Shown one piece after another: positions 17,239 through 26,372 of a stretch of 60,707 bases of DNA (its first letter is position 1; each line of letters starts with the position of its first letter). A program made the translations under genes and the position numbers. Source of the DNA: Fibrobacterota bacterium (GTDB taxonomy: Bacteria > Fibrobacterota > Chitinivibrionia > Chitinivibrionales > Chitinispirillaceae); the NCBI GenBank assembly GCA_023436145.1, contig JAEZKP010000030.1, positions 1 to 60,707 on the forward strand, read 5' to 3'. The notes under the pieces were generated by a model, which was given only the letters and a program-made list of their open reading frames with translations, did no database searches and was not told the origin of the DNA.

Positions 17239-17959
17239 CGGCTTGTCCTTTCTAACAATCTATTATTATCTGAATAAAATACTCTTTAATGGCTGGATTT
17301 GCATGGTATTTATTACCTGAATCAAATTGCGCCGATAAGAGACCGGGCTCGCACAAAAGCATTAAAAAACCTGACTCAATGATAAAATTGACCTGCAGAT
17401 CTATAAAAATTGTTTACCTTGATTTACTAAATGATATGGAAGAAAAAACTGAAAACTTCAAAACAACCCATCTAGTGAGTTCATAGTATTTTTAATGGGT
17501 ATGCCAGGAACACTCTGTGCATACTTATGTGAAGAAAAACTAAAAAAACCGAATTTTGCAGAGTAAGCTTATTTATCGGGGAAGAGCATAAAAGCCTGGA
17601 GTCAGTCACTCAACAGAATTTTTGCTGCAAAGTTTCCTCCGTCCCCAATCAGGAGACCTGCATAAACACCAACAGCTATAAATACCCCCTCTCCAAATTC
17701 TCCAGATTCTGAACCCATAAACACATTTAATCAACCAATATATTATCTTTTCAAAATCCATTGATCCGCAATGAAAGAAGGGCGTACAAATGTGCGGTTT
17801 TATTAAATTAACAGCTGTTTTTGAAGCTCATATAATTATCTGTTAATCTTAGCCGCACGATTATAAGAATAGACTCTCGGAAGTCAAATACAATACTTCT
17901 TACATCTTTGAAGGAAAGCTATCAATTAAAAAAACAAATAAACACTCTGGAGGTTATAC
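17239..17959. other. 721-base intergenic region between divergent genes
   Basis: No supported gene; the frame at 17289-17486 has neither a ribosome site nor recognisable sequence. A single REP arm lies at 17629-17646, and CCGCA/TGCGG (17766-17797) followed by TTTTATT could be a weak hairpin. The region must hold the promoters of the GH16 gene (leftward) and the nitroreductase gene (rightward), but I cannot place them. Confidence 0.5.
17629..17646. repeat. REP-like single arm, copy 8
   Basis: AAAGTTTCCTCCGTCCCC without a left arm; the most distant member of the 13-18 kb cluster. Confidence 0.7.
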
Positions 17960-19462
17960 ATGAAACGGCGTTCATTTGGTAAGTTAATGATAATGGCCGG
18001 TACAACTATGCTGGCAAAAAAAAGCTGGTCCAGTGCATTGAAAGCAACAGAATCCGATATCGAACTTCCAGCTCCCTTAACCAGCAAGCACTCTGTAGAA
18101 AAATGTCTCAACTCCAGAATCTCAACCCATGCGGGATATATGGGTACTTTGAGTCAGCAGATACTGGCAAATGTCCTCTGGGCAGCTTCAAAACCACCTC
18201 TACTGGGCAATTCGCGTCTGATCTATGCAGCGACTTCGGATGGTGTTTATAAATATGACCCACTCACACATACGCTTAAACCTCATCTGAGCGGTAACAA
18301 ACTTTCAGAATCTAAGGTAGCATTTGAAATAGGGGTAGCTACCGAACCGGAAGAGTTAGCCGAAGATGCAGGTGCGGCATTACATTGGGCACATATGGCA
18401 ATAGTGCCATATATGGAAAACGCATTAGAAAAACCAGTCTGCTGTCCCAAGGATAGCGGGTATGAAAATGCCAATGAGACCTGGATCCCTGAAAATGAAA
18501 TTCACCTGGTCAACTGCTACGGGCAAATGCCCTCGGCCATTGGATTTAAAAGCAATTCAGTGGCAGTATCATCAGATAAAAGTCTGCCCGGACCTGTTGT
18601 TGACGGAAGCATAATACTTGAAGATGCCATGCGGGAACCGCTTTTTGGAGATGCCTTCACTGACGAAGACCTTTCCATAGAAGAAATTTCACAGTTACTC
18701 TGGGCAGCATACGGATGCACACCACACTACATAAACTCCAAAGCGGGATTGACAGTAGCTTCATGGAATGCCAAGTATTTCCTTACCGGCCGGATTTATA
18801 TCGTCAGATCGGGTTCAGTCGACAAATACCACATGCGTCAATCTTCAGGAGCGGAAAACACGCAGGATCACCGTCTGGAACAACTGATCCAGGAAGACCG
18901 CAGATCACAGCTCAGGAGTGCTCTTCCGCGTATTTCTCAGAGTGCACCGGTTTATTTTGTGTTTTGTGCGGATTCAACTTCACGTGAAAGGCTTCTGGAA
19001 GCTGGCTATTGCGGGTCAAGTGCACTCCTTCAGGCAACAGCTATGAACATACAGGGTCACTATTGTGGCGGCTTAAGCACAGCTGAGCGTTCAGCAATAC
19101 AAAGCGCACTTGGTATTGCGAATGCCGACAAGCCGCTTCTGGTTTTTGCAGCCGGCAAACCATCGGAGTCCTCAGTAAAAGCTCCTGCCCGTAGCATCGA
19201 TCTGAGGATCTCAGCCCACCCCAATCCTTTTACCGATAAGACCCAGATCTCCATAGTTTCTGCATCTGATCAGCATATCAAGGCAGATGTTTTTAGCCTC
19301 AACGGAAAGCACATCAGAACACTTGAAAAGTCTAATCCTGAATTGAAGACAATACTCTGGGATGGCAGAGATCATCGGGGAAAACCAGTCACTGCCGGAA
19401 CATTCGTTTGCAAAATATCAGCCGGAAACACTATAAAGTCGATTTTGTTGCATAAAAAATAA
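17960..19462 (+). CDS. Tat-exported SagB/nitroreductase-like protein with FlgD-type tail
   Basis: A 500-residue protein. It opens with a twin-arginine-like signal (KRRSFGK, then a hydrophobic stretch and KKSW), the export route used for folded, cofactor-bound enzymes. Two nitroreductase-like halves follow: QILANVLWAASKPP (about 65-80) and EISQLLWAAYGCTPH (about 240-255), each followed by strands of the FMN fold, as in SagB-type oxidoreductases. The end is HPNPFTDK ... ILWDGRDHRGKPVTAGTF, an FlgD-Ig-like surface-sorting tail. A flavoenzyme with such a tail is unusual. A substrate is not predictable. GGAGG is close upstream of the ATG. Confidence 0.75.
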   Translation: MKRRSFGKLMIMAGTTMLAKKSWSSALKATESDIELPAPLTSKHSVEKCLNSRISTHAGYMGTLSQQILANVLWAASKPPLLGNSRLIYAATSDGVYKYDPLTHTLKPHLSGNKLSESKVAFEIGVATEPEELAEDAGAALHWAHMAIVPYMENALEKPVCCPKDSGYENANETWIPENEIHLVNCYGQMPSAIGFKSNSVAVSSDKSLPGPVVDGSIILEDAMREPLFGDAFTDEDLSIEEISQLLWAAYGCTPHYINSKAGLTVASWNAKYFLTGRIYIVRSGSVDKYHMRQSSGAENTQDHRLEQLIQEDRRSQLRSALPRISQSAPVYFVFCADSTSRERLLEAGYCGSSALLQATAMNIQGHYCGGLSTAERSAIQSALGIANADKPLLVFAAGKPSESSVKAPARSIDLRISAHPNPFTDKTQISIVSASDQHIKADVFSLNGKHIRTLEKSNPELKTILWDGRDHRGKPVTAGTFVCKISAGNTIKSILLHKK

Positions 19463-19517
19463 CACTACCTAATAAGGAGCAACTTTTGCTTAGATTTTAA
19501 TGATACGTATAAATGCT

Positions 19518-19546
19518 TTGACATGCAGTCCCGCAGGATTTATAAT
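19518..19546 (+). promoter_or_regulatory. Consensus sigma-70 promoter of the leu leader
   Basis: TTGACA (19518-19523), a 17-base spacer and TATAAT (19541-19546) form a perfect consensus promoter. Transcription would start near 19553, about 15 bases before the leader peptide ATG. A promoter this strong suits a gene that is controlled later, by attenuation. Confidence 0.8.
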
Positions 19547-19567
19547 GCATATAAAGGTATCTTACTT

Positions 19568-19687
19568 ATGATAAAGACTGAATCACAATACCAGATAATA
19601 ACCCAAACCTGTGCCCCACAAAAAGCGCCTGCCGCCGCTTTCTGCCTGCACGCTCTATGTCTGCACCTGCTACACCTGTTTCTATGA
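19568..19687 (+). CDS. leuL: Leucine-rich leader peptide of the leuA attenuator
   Basis: A 39-residue frame, ATG to TGA, directly behind the consensus promoter and ahead of an intrinsic terminator and leuA. The last residues are CLHALCLHLLHLFL: seven leucines (CTG and CTA codons) in the final thirteen, with histidines and cysteines between. This is the arrangement of amino-acid leader peptides: when charged leucyl-tRNA is scarce, the ribosome stalls on these codons and the downstream terminator cannot form. AAAGG lies ten bases upstream of the ATG. It has no likely function as a protein. Confidence 0.85.
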   Translation: MIKTESQYQIITQTCAPQKAPAAAFCLHALCLHLLHLFL

Positions 19688-19729
19688 CATACGAGCGGAC
19701 AAACTAAGTATTTAAAAAATTAACATATT

Positions 19730-19767
19730 ACAAAGCCCGCTCAAAAAAGCGGGCTTTGTTCATTTTT
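19730..19767 (+). terminator. Intrinsic terminator/attenuator before leuA
   Basis: ACAAAGCCCGCT (19730-19741) and AGCGGGCTTTGT (19748-19759) form a perfect 12-bp stem with a 6-base loop, followed by a T-rich tract. A competing pairing exists: GAGCGG at 19693-19698, just after the leader stop, complements CCGCTC at 19737-19742 inside the first arm. CCGCT at 19635-19639 can in turn occupy that GAGCGG. This gives the three mutually exclusive hairpins that ribosome-mediated attenuation needs. Confidence 0.85.
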
Positions 19768-19786
19768 ATCCCATGGAGGTATAACC

Positions 19787-21448
19787 GTGAAAAAGTATGG
19801 ATCAATTCTATATTTCGATTTTCCGCAAAGATCATGGCCAGCAAAAAGATTGGAAAAAGCACCGGCATGGTGTTCTGTTGATCTTCGTGATGGAAATCAG
19901 GCTTTGAAAAATCCAATGAGTTGTACTCAGAAGATCGCTTTTTTTAAGATGCTTCTGGAAATTGGCTTCAAGGAGATAGAAGTAAGTTTTCCTTCTGCAT
20001 CGAAAACCGATTTTGATTTTACCAGAAAACTTATAAATGAAGGGCATGTTCCTGAAGAGGTAACGATACAGGTTTTGACTCAAGCCAGAAAGCATCTTAT
20101 TGACAAGACATTTGAGGCGATAAGCGGTTCCAGAAGATGCATTGTTCATCTGTATAATTCCACTTCTCCGGCACAGCGGGAGATAGTGTTCAAAAAAACA
20201 CCCCAACAGATTATAGCTCTGGCAGTGGATGGTGTAAAGATGGTTCGGGATAATGCAGCTCATAGCAGTTGTGAAACGATTCTTGAATATTCTCCGGAAA
20301 GTTTCTCCCAAACCGAACTCTCCTTTGCCAGTGATATCTGCAATGCAGTGATTGAGGCCTGGGCTCCTGATGAAAAGCAGAAAATCATCATCAATCTGCC
20401 TTCAACTGTTGAGGTCAGCACACCAAACACCTTTGCCGATCAGATTGAGTATATGAGCAGGAATATCCGTTTCTCAGAGCAGGTAATTTTGAGTGTGCAC
20501 ACTCACAACGATAGAGGTTGTGCAGTAGCAGCAGCAGAGCTTGCTCAACTTGCCGGAGCACAGAGAGTGGAAGGGACTCTTTTTGGTAATGGTGAACGGA
20601 CCGGAAATGCGGATATCATCACACTGGCCTTGAACTGTTATGCACAGGGAATCGACCCCGGACTTTCCTTTCAGGATCTTTCCAGAATAGAATCGGTTTA
20701 CCGGGAGTGCACTGGTTTACCGGTTTCGCCCAGACATCCTTACGCCGGAGAGCTTGTATTTACTGCCTATTCCGGATCACACCAGGATGCAATCAGCAAG
20801 GGATTGACCAGCTATGAAGAGAAAGGCGGCCTCTGGAATGTACCCTATCTTCCCATAGATCCTAAAGATATAGGCAGGGATTATGAATCTGTGATTCGAA
20901 TTAACAGTCAATCTGGAAAAGGTGGTGCAGCTTACATTCTGAACCAGTATTTTGGTTTACAAATACCCAAAGATATTCAACCGGAGATCGGAGCGGTAAT
21001 CCAGGCTGCTACAGATAATAAAGGTGCTGAAATGACCCACGAAGAGGTCTTTGAATGCATCAGCAGTGAGTTTATCAATGTATCGGGTCCTTTTGGGATT
21101 GAACGGTTCAGTATCGAACCGGGAACACTTAAGGATGAACCGCAACGGTTGGTTAAAATAAAATCCAGCGTTCGTAAATACAATCAGACTTTCGAAATCG
21201 AAGGGTGTGGAAATGGACTTATCGATGCACTCGCTCAGGCTCTCAATTTTTATGGAACTGGATTTAGAATAGTATCTTTTCACGAACACAGTCTCAGCGA
21301 AGGTTCAGAAGCCAAAGCTGTGGCTTATATGCAGATTGAGAATGCCGGTAACCAGCGTTTTTGTGGTATCGGCATCGATACCGATATCGCCTTTGCTTCA
21401 CTTAAAGCTTTGATAAGTGCACTTAATCGCAATGAAAAGAACAGATAG
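19787..21448 (+). CDS. leuA: 2-isopropylmalate synthase
   Basis: A 553-residue enzyme of the longer LeuA type. It condenses acetyl-CoA with 2-ketoisovalerate, the first committed step of leucine synthesis. The catalytic TIM barrel has SVDLRDGNQAL near residues 29-39, FKEIEVSFPSAS, SVHTHNDRGCA (metal-binding HxH) and GERTGNAD. The C-terminal part (about 430-553) is the LeuA allosteric domain for leucine feedback. GTG start with GGAGGT six bases upstream. It is therefore controlled twice: by leader attenuation and, as usual for the family, by feedback inhibition. No leuCDB genes follow. Confidence 0.95.
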   Translation: MKKYGSILYFDFPQRSWPAKRLEKAPAWCSVDLRDGNQALKNPMSCTQKIAFFKMLLEIGFKEIEVSFPSASKTDFDFTRKLINEGHVPEEVTIQVLTQARKHLIDKTFEAISGSRRCIVHLYNSTSPAQREIVFKKTPQQIIALAVDGVKMVRDNAAHSSCETILEYSPESFSQTELSFASDICNAVIEAWAPDEKQKIIINLPSTVEVSTPNTFADQIEYMSRNIRFSEQVILSVHTHNDRGCAVAAAELAQLAGAQRVEGTLFGNGERTGNADIITLALNCYAQGIDPGLSFQDLSRIESVYRECTGLPVSPRHPYAGELVFTAYSGSHQDAISKGLTSYEEKGGLWNVPYLPIDPKDIGRDYESVIRINSQSGKGGAAYILNQYFGLQIPKDIQPEIGAVIQAATDNKGAEMTHEEVFECISSEFINVSGPFGIERFSIEPGTLKDEPQRLVKIKSSVRKYNQTFEIEGCGNGLIDALAQALNFYGTGFRIVSFHEHSLSEGSEAKAVAYMQIENAGNQRFCGIGIDTDIAFASLKALISALNRNEKNR

Positions 21449-21457
21449 CCTGAATGA

Positions 21458-21493
21458 AAAGGTGGCGGATTTAATTAATCCCCGCCTTCTTCT
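21458..21493 (+). terminator. Possible terminator after leuA
   Basis: AAGGTGGCGGA and TCCCCGCCTT form an imperfect stem 10 bases after the leuA stop, followed by TTCTTCTCTCT. The rest of 21494-21930 has no gene I can support; the frame at 21538-21801 lacks a ribosome site. Confidence 0.4.
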
Positions 21494-21935
21494 CTCTGAT
21501 TGACCGTGGCAGAAGGTGGCCTAATAATTGAATCCGCTTGCTGATGCGTGAGAAAAGACCAGTAAATGGGCTGCATCATAACCCGACATTTGATCAACAA
21601 TGCACCTGCCCTCCTCTCTACCAGTCAAATGCTATAAGCATCTCTTTATACCAGTTTACATGCTTTTTTTTAAGAGTTCATCTCTTGAATTTTATTTTTA
21701 CTTCTGTTATTCCTTTTATGGCCCCAAAGGATCATGATTGTAATTGCAAAGGAAACGTATTTTTAAAAAGAAATCTATCATTTTTCAATTCTTTACAGTG
21801 AATATTACAGATATTTCAGTTCAGTTTAACCGAAAAATCTAGTGAATGGTTCAACCGGAGTTGGAATTTATATTGCCTGGTTAAAAAAAAATTCACTTTG
21901 AATTAGATAGCAAAAAAGGGTATTTTTATCATCTG

Positions 21936-22000
21936 AGGCGAGCGTGGCAAACAGCCACAACCCGCCTAAGTAACAGTCCATCAATGAGATGGATTAAGGA
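21936..22000 (+). promoter_or_regulatory. Two-hairpin leader before nadM (candidate cis-regulatory RNA)
   Basis: AGGCG (21936-21940) pairs with CGCCT (21963-21967), enclosing a second stem GTGGC/GCCAC with loop AAACA and asymmetric internal loops. A second hairpin, TCCATC/GATGGA (21977-21993, loop AATGA), lies directly next to the AAGGAG ribosome site of the following gene. The layout suggests an aptamer plus a switchable hairpin at the ribosome site. It does not match the riboswitch classes I know, including those for NAD. Confidence 0.4.
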
Positions 22001-22005
22001 GAGAT

Positions 22006-23028
22006 GTGGGTACTTTCGATTTTGCTATACTTATAGGCCGCTTTCAGCCATTTCATATTGGTCATGAAAAATTATTCCGGCACGCAGCTGCCATTTCCAG
22101 ACATGTAATAATTGTCATGGGCTCGCATAACAGCCCGGCCAGTATCCGTAATCCATGGGATAGCAGCACCAGGGAACATTTTATGCAGCTGTCGCTGCCC
22201 GATGTTGACCGTTCTAATTATACTGTCTGCTTTATAGCAGATTCAGCTTATAATTTCAATGACTGGTTAATGCGTGTACAAAAACAGGTTACTTCAATAA
22301 CCGGCAAGAATGCCACAATTGCGATTGTTGGCCATTTTAAAGATGATACATCCTATTATCTAAGTTATTTTCCACAATGGAAATTGGAAGTTCTGCCCAC
22401 TCAAGCCCAGGGACTGAGTTCAACTTCCATTCGCAATGCTTGTTTTGAAGGTAAGTTGTACAGCATAAAGGAGCTGGTTTCACCGGGGGTCTACGATGGA
22501 CTTAATAACTGGATAACCACCAGTGAATTCCGTGAGCTTCAGGAAGAGTACCTTTTCATAAAAGATTACCGGCAAAAATGGCAGAATGCACCATCTGCAC
22601 CCATATTTGTAACTGCAGAGGCAGTAGTGATGGCTTCGGGACATGTACTGGTGATTAAGCGACGCTTCAATCCAGGCAAGGGAAGGTATGCACTTCCCGG
22701 AGGATTTGTGAAACAGGATGAAACGGTTGAGCAGACCGCATTGCGGGAGTTGAAAAGCAATACTGATATAGGGGTTTCATATGAAGAGTTGGCCGGTTCT
22801 ATCAAAATGACCCATGTTTTTGATCATCCGGCAAGGGACACCCGGGGAAGAGTGATTACCCATGCATTTATGCTCGATCTTGCAGTAAGAATGCTCCCGG
22901 ATGTTGCAGCCCAGGATATGGCTTTGGAAGTAATGTGGTGCCCCTTATACCGTTTAGAGGAGCTGGAGAGTAATTTTTTCAGTGATCATGCACAGATTAT
23001 CCGATTTTTCATAAACCGGATGCACTGA
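22006..23028 (+). CDS. Bifunctional NMN adenylyltransferase / Nudix protein
   Basis: A 340-residue fusion of the NadM-Nudix type known from cyanobacteria and Francisella. The N-terminal half joins NMN to ATP to make NAD: GRFQPFHIGH (residues 11-20) and SSTSIRN are the nucleotidyltransferase motifs. The C-terminal half has a Nudix box near 232-254, but it reads RELKSNTD where REUxEE is expected: both catalytic glutamates are replaced by Ser-Asn. ADP-ribose hydrolysis is therefore doubtful. GTG start with AAGGAG upstream. It is followed 32 bases later by NAD synthetase, the neighbouring pathway step. Confidence 0.88.
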   Translation: MGTFDFAILIGRFQPFHIGHEKLFRHAAAISRHVIIVMGSHNSPASIRNPWDSSTREHFMQLSLPDVDRSNYTVCFIADSAYNFNDWLMRVQKQVTSITGKNATIAIVGHFKDDTSYYLSYFPQWKLEVLPTQAQGLSSTSIRNACFEGKLYSIKELVSPGVYDGLNNWITTSEFRELQEEYLFIKDYRQKWQNAPSAPIFVTAEAVVMASGHVLVIKRRFNPGKGRYALPGGFVKQDETVEQTALRELKSNTDIGVSYEELAGSIKMTHVFDHPARDTRGRVITHAFMLDLAVRMLPDVAAQDMALEVMWCPLYRLEELESNFFSDHAQIIRFFINRMH

Positions 23029-23060
23029 TTTGTAAACCATTTCTTTTCAGGGATTTTAAT

Positions 23061-24938
23061 ATGAAAATAGCACTTGCCCAGATGAGGGTTATCCCAGGGC
23101 AACCATGGAAGAATTTTGAAAAAATGAAACTGTGGATTGAAGAGGCACGTGAAAAGCAATGCCAGATTATTGCATTTCCCGAGATGTGTGTGGGAGGTTA
23201 TGTTCTGTCAGACCGCTGGACAGAAGACTCCTGGTGCAACCATCTCGCCTCGTTCAATAAACATTTATGCAATCTTTCTGAAAATATCATTATTATCTAC
23301 GGAAATGTTTTTGTAGATAACACAAAGAAAAATAAAGATGGAAGGACAAGAAAATACAACGCCGGGTTTGCATGGTATAACGGTAAACCACTTAGCCGTC
23401 AGGGAGATCTTCCCGATGGGATTGTCATTAAAAGCCTTCTTCCCAATTACCGGATTTTTGATGACGAACGGTATTTTTTCTCTCTGCAGGAATATGCCCA
23501 TGATACAGATACCCATATAGAAAATCTACTGCAGCCGTTTGAGGCAGTGATCGGGGGTGAAACGATACGTTTCGGAGTTGAGATTTGTGAAGACCTATGG
23601 TTCAATGATTACCGGTATAAAGGTAAAGCTCTTAATATTTCCAGATATCTTATTGATAATGGTGCCAGCTTTATATTCAATATTTCTTCTAGTCCATGGA
23701 CTTATGGTAAAAACCGTGCGCGTAACAACCGGATTCAGGAGAGCTACCGGGATGCAGGCAGATTTGTTCCTTTTTACTATGTAAATTGTACCGGAGTGCA
23801 GAACAACGGTAAAAACATCATTGTATTTGATGGCGATTCGACTATTTACAATGAAAAAGCGGAAGTGGTGATGGCCAGTGCTGAACCGTTTGTGGAAGAA
23901 CTCATGATACATTCCACCGGTGCCACTCTCAAGCCATTTTTAAAGGAACCATTACATCCCATCAAAGCCAAATACCAGGCGATTCTTGAGGGAATCAGGG
24001 GAATGGATGAGATCATGGGGAGTAGTACGTTTCCCTATATCGTAGGGGTGAGCGGAGGAATAGATTCAGCGCTGACCGTATGCCTTCTAAGTAAAGCCAT
24101 AGGAAGCCATCGCGTTGTGGCATGTAATCTGCCTACAAAGTATAACAGTGAAATGACCAGAAAGATTGCAGCTAACCTGACTGGTAAACTTTGCATCAGC
24201 ATGCATTGTATTCCCATTGAAGATTTGGTAACTGTAAACAACAGACTTCTTGATATATTTAATCCATGTGAGCTTAACCGGGAAAACATACAGGCAAAGA
24301 TAAGAGGTACCAGCATTCTCTCCAATATTGCCGGAATTCTCAACGGAGTGATGACCTGTAATGGAAACAAGGTGGAGATAGCACTTGGCTATACCACTCT
24401 TTATGGAGATGTCAATGGTGCAATCGCCCCTCTGGGAGACCTTCTTAAAACAGAGATATTTGAAATGGCCTCTTTTCTGAACAGGGAGATATTTACCGAA
24501 GAAGTAATACCTGAAGCTCTGATTCCTGACCAATCATATCAATTTAAAGTCGCCCCGTCTGCGGAGTTAAGAGAAAATCAGATCGACCCCATGAAATGGG
24601 GCTATCACGATGCACTTATCCGGTCCTTTACTGATTATCAGAAAACCGGGGCAGAGACAATTCTGAAATGGTATCTGGACGGGGAACTCTGCCAGCGTCT
24701 GTCAATTCCGGAACAGTTATTGAAGAGATACGGACTCGATAATCCGCAGGTGTTTGTAGATGATCTGGAGTGGGTGGTTGGCAGTATCCAGAGATCTGTT
24801 TACAAGCGCATTCAATCCCCCCCCATAATAATTCTCAGCAAAAGCAGTTATGGATATGATATCCGGGAAAGCCAGCTGCCTGTTCATTTTACTGACAGAT
24901 ACAACCAGCTTAAAGAAATTCTTCTGAAAAGGAGCTGA
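23061..24938 (+). CDS. nadE: Glutamine-hydrolysing NAD+ synthase
   Basis: A 625-residue two-domain NadE. The N-terminal nitrilase-type glutaminase (about 1-290) starts KIALAQMRVIPGQP; its catalytic triad lies in AFPEM (Glu), the central lysine and GVEICEDLWF (Cys). The C-terminal synthetase has the ATP-pyrophosphatase loop GVSGGIDSALTV near 328-340. It amidates nicotinic acid adenine dinucleotide with ammonia channelled from glutamine. It lies directly behind the NMN adenylyltransferase gene, so the two are likely one NAD operon. Confidence 0.93.
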   Translation: MKIALAQMRVIPGQPWKNFEKMKLWIEEAREKQCQIIAFPEMCVGGYVLSDRWTEDSWCNHLASFNKHLCNLSENIIIIYGNVFVDNTKKNKDGRTRKYNAGFAWYNGKPLSRQGDLPDGIVIKSLLPNYRIFDDERYFFSLQEYAHDTDTHIENLLQPFEAVIGGETIRFGVEICEDLWFNDYRYKGKALNISRYLIDNGASFIFNISSSPWTYGKNRARNNRIQESYRDAGRFVPFYYVNCTGVQNNGKNIIVFDGDSTIYNEKAEVVMASAEPFVEELMIHSTGATLKPFLKEPLHPIKAKYQAILEGIRGMDEIMGSSTFPYIVGVSGGIDSALTVCLLSKAIGSHRVVACNLPTKYNSEMTRKIAANLTGKLCISMHCIPIEDLVTVNNRLLDIFNPCELNRENIQAKIRGTSILSNIAGILNGVMTCNGNKVEIALGYTTLYGDVNGAIAPLGDLLKTEIFEMASFLNREIFTEEVIPEALIPDQSYQFKVAPSAELRENQIDPMKWGYHDALIRSFTDYQKTGAETILKWYLDGELCQRLSIPEQLLKRYGLDNPQVFVDDLEWVVGSIQRSVYKRIQSPPIIILSKSSYGYDIRESQLPVHFTDRYNQLKEILLKRS

Positions 24939-25173
24939 AAAAAGCCTGTTTTAACGGTTAAAATGATTTCTACTAAAGCAAATCACTTTTCCGGATAATA
25001 ATTTTGCGGACAAACCGCATTACATTTTAGATCACATCTTTCGCTTTATCAATAACTTATAACTGTTTTTCAGAAAACACCGGGATTCTGGCAACATTTT
25101 TTTAGCTGGGCTTCACCCCTGACTATTTATTATCTTCATAGTTTTGTTTGAACTTATTTACCATTTAGATATT

Positions 25174-26355
25174 ATGAGATCAATATTGTCAAATAATATT
25201 ACCAGATATTACATTTTCAATTTTTTCTCCCTTTTTATCCTTTTTGATGGCACACTGACCCTGTACTTTCAGCAAAAACTGGGGCTATCCTTTTATCAGG
25301 TCACCCTTACCTATGCAGTATTTGCACTACTGGTGGGAATTCTTGAAATCCCTACCGGTGTATTTGCAGACAAACTGGGATACAAAAAAACCATGGCAAT
25401 TGCCAGTCTGTGCATGATTATTGCCGCAGTAGGCTACTCTTTATCTACTAATATTTATCATCTGATCCTGGTAGAAATTTTCTGGGCCCTGGGCTTCAGC
25501 CTCAACTCAGGCACCCAGGATTCCTTCCTTTACAATAGTTTAAAGGAAACCGGTGAACAAGACCGGTTCAACTCGATATTAGGCAGGGGAAATGCACTCA
25601 TGTTTACAGGTCTGGCCACCAGCGCCATCCTGGGCGGGCTTCTTGCCAGATACGATCTTGCGCTGCCGGTCAGATTAGGTTTTCTGCCTCTGATTATTCC
25701 ATTTCTGGTTGTACTTACCTTTAAAGAACCACAGATAGTCAGATCTGAACTCAATCATTTTCAGCATGTAAAAGAATCATTCAAGTTTATTCTTTTTCAA
25801 CCGAAACTGCGTTTTATTCTCTTTTACATTGCGATTCTGGCTGTAGCATTTGAATCGGTATTTAAATTCTCCCAACCTTACATGCAACAGCTTGGAATAC
25901 CCATTCCCTTTATCAGCATGTCTTTTTCCTGCAGTTATCTTCTGTCGGCAGGCGGAGCATTGGTTGGACAGGGACTCAACCGGTTTCTGGGAGAAAAGAA
26001 AATGTTTCTATTGCTGTACTTGTGCATTTTTATTACCCTGCTATTATTAAAGGTAAATACTATTTTTGCACTGATGGGGCTGGTGGTCCTTTCCCCGCTT
26101 TTTGAAGGCATTCATGGACCGGTCACCACAGGTTTTATCAACCGCCATACAAAGAGCAGAATCAGAGCTACTGTCAATTCTATAACCAACCTCTCCAGAA
26201 GCCTGATTACCGCCATAGCTCTACCCCTGTTTGGTATTATTGCAGAATACAGTATCACCCTGATATTCTTTATTAACGCCGCGGCGATTTTTATCGGATT
26301 CTTTGTGGTAAGGATCTGGTATAAAAAGCTCCACCACCAGCAGCTATCAACCTGA
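25174..26355 (+). CDS. MFS transporter
   Basis: A 393-residue major facilitator protein with about twelve membrane helices. It starts MRSILSNNITRYYIFNFF and has the loop motif FADKLGYKKTMAIASL between helices 2 and 3, as in the signature DRxGRR loop, and an equivalent second-half organisation. The in-frame TTG at 25144 adds ten non-hydrophobic residues; the ATG at 25174 seems more likely, though neither has a strong ribosome site. The substrate is unknown; drug or sugar efflux are both possible. It converges with the next gene. Confidence 0.82.
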   Translation: MRSILSNNITRYYIFNFFSLFILFDGTLTLYFQQKLGLSFYQVTLTYAVFALLVGILEIPTGVFADKLGYKKTMAIASLCMIIAAVGYSLSTNIYHLILVEIFWALGFSLNSGTQDSFLYNSLKETGEQDRFNSILGRGNALMFTGLATSAILGGLLARYDLALPVRLGFLPLIIPFLVVLTFKEPQIVRSELNHFQHVKESFKFILFQPKLRFILFYIAILAVAFESVFKFSQPYMQQLGIPIPFISMSFSCSYLLSAGGALVGQGLNRFLGEKKMFLLLYLCIFITLLLLKVNTIFALMGLVVLSPLFEGIHGPVTTGFINRHTKSRIRATVNSITNLSRSLITAIALPLFGIIAEYSITLIFFINAAAIFIGFFVVRIWYKKLHHQQLST

Positions 26356-26372
26356 CACTTTCAGAAAATTCT

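Noticed and set aside
19463..19786. T-box riboswitch before leuA
   Set aside because: No T-box sequence is present; the leucine-rich leader frame explains the terminator better.
21538..21801. Plus-strand frame of 87 codons after leuA
   Set aside because: No ribosome site and unusual composition; probably noncoding.
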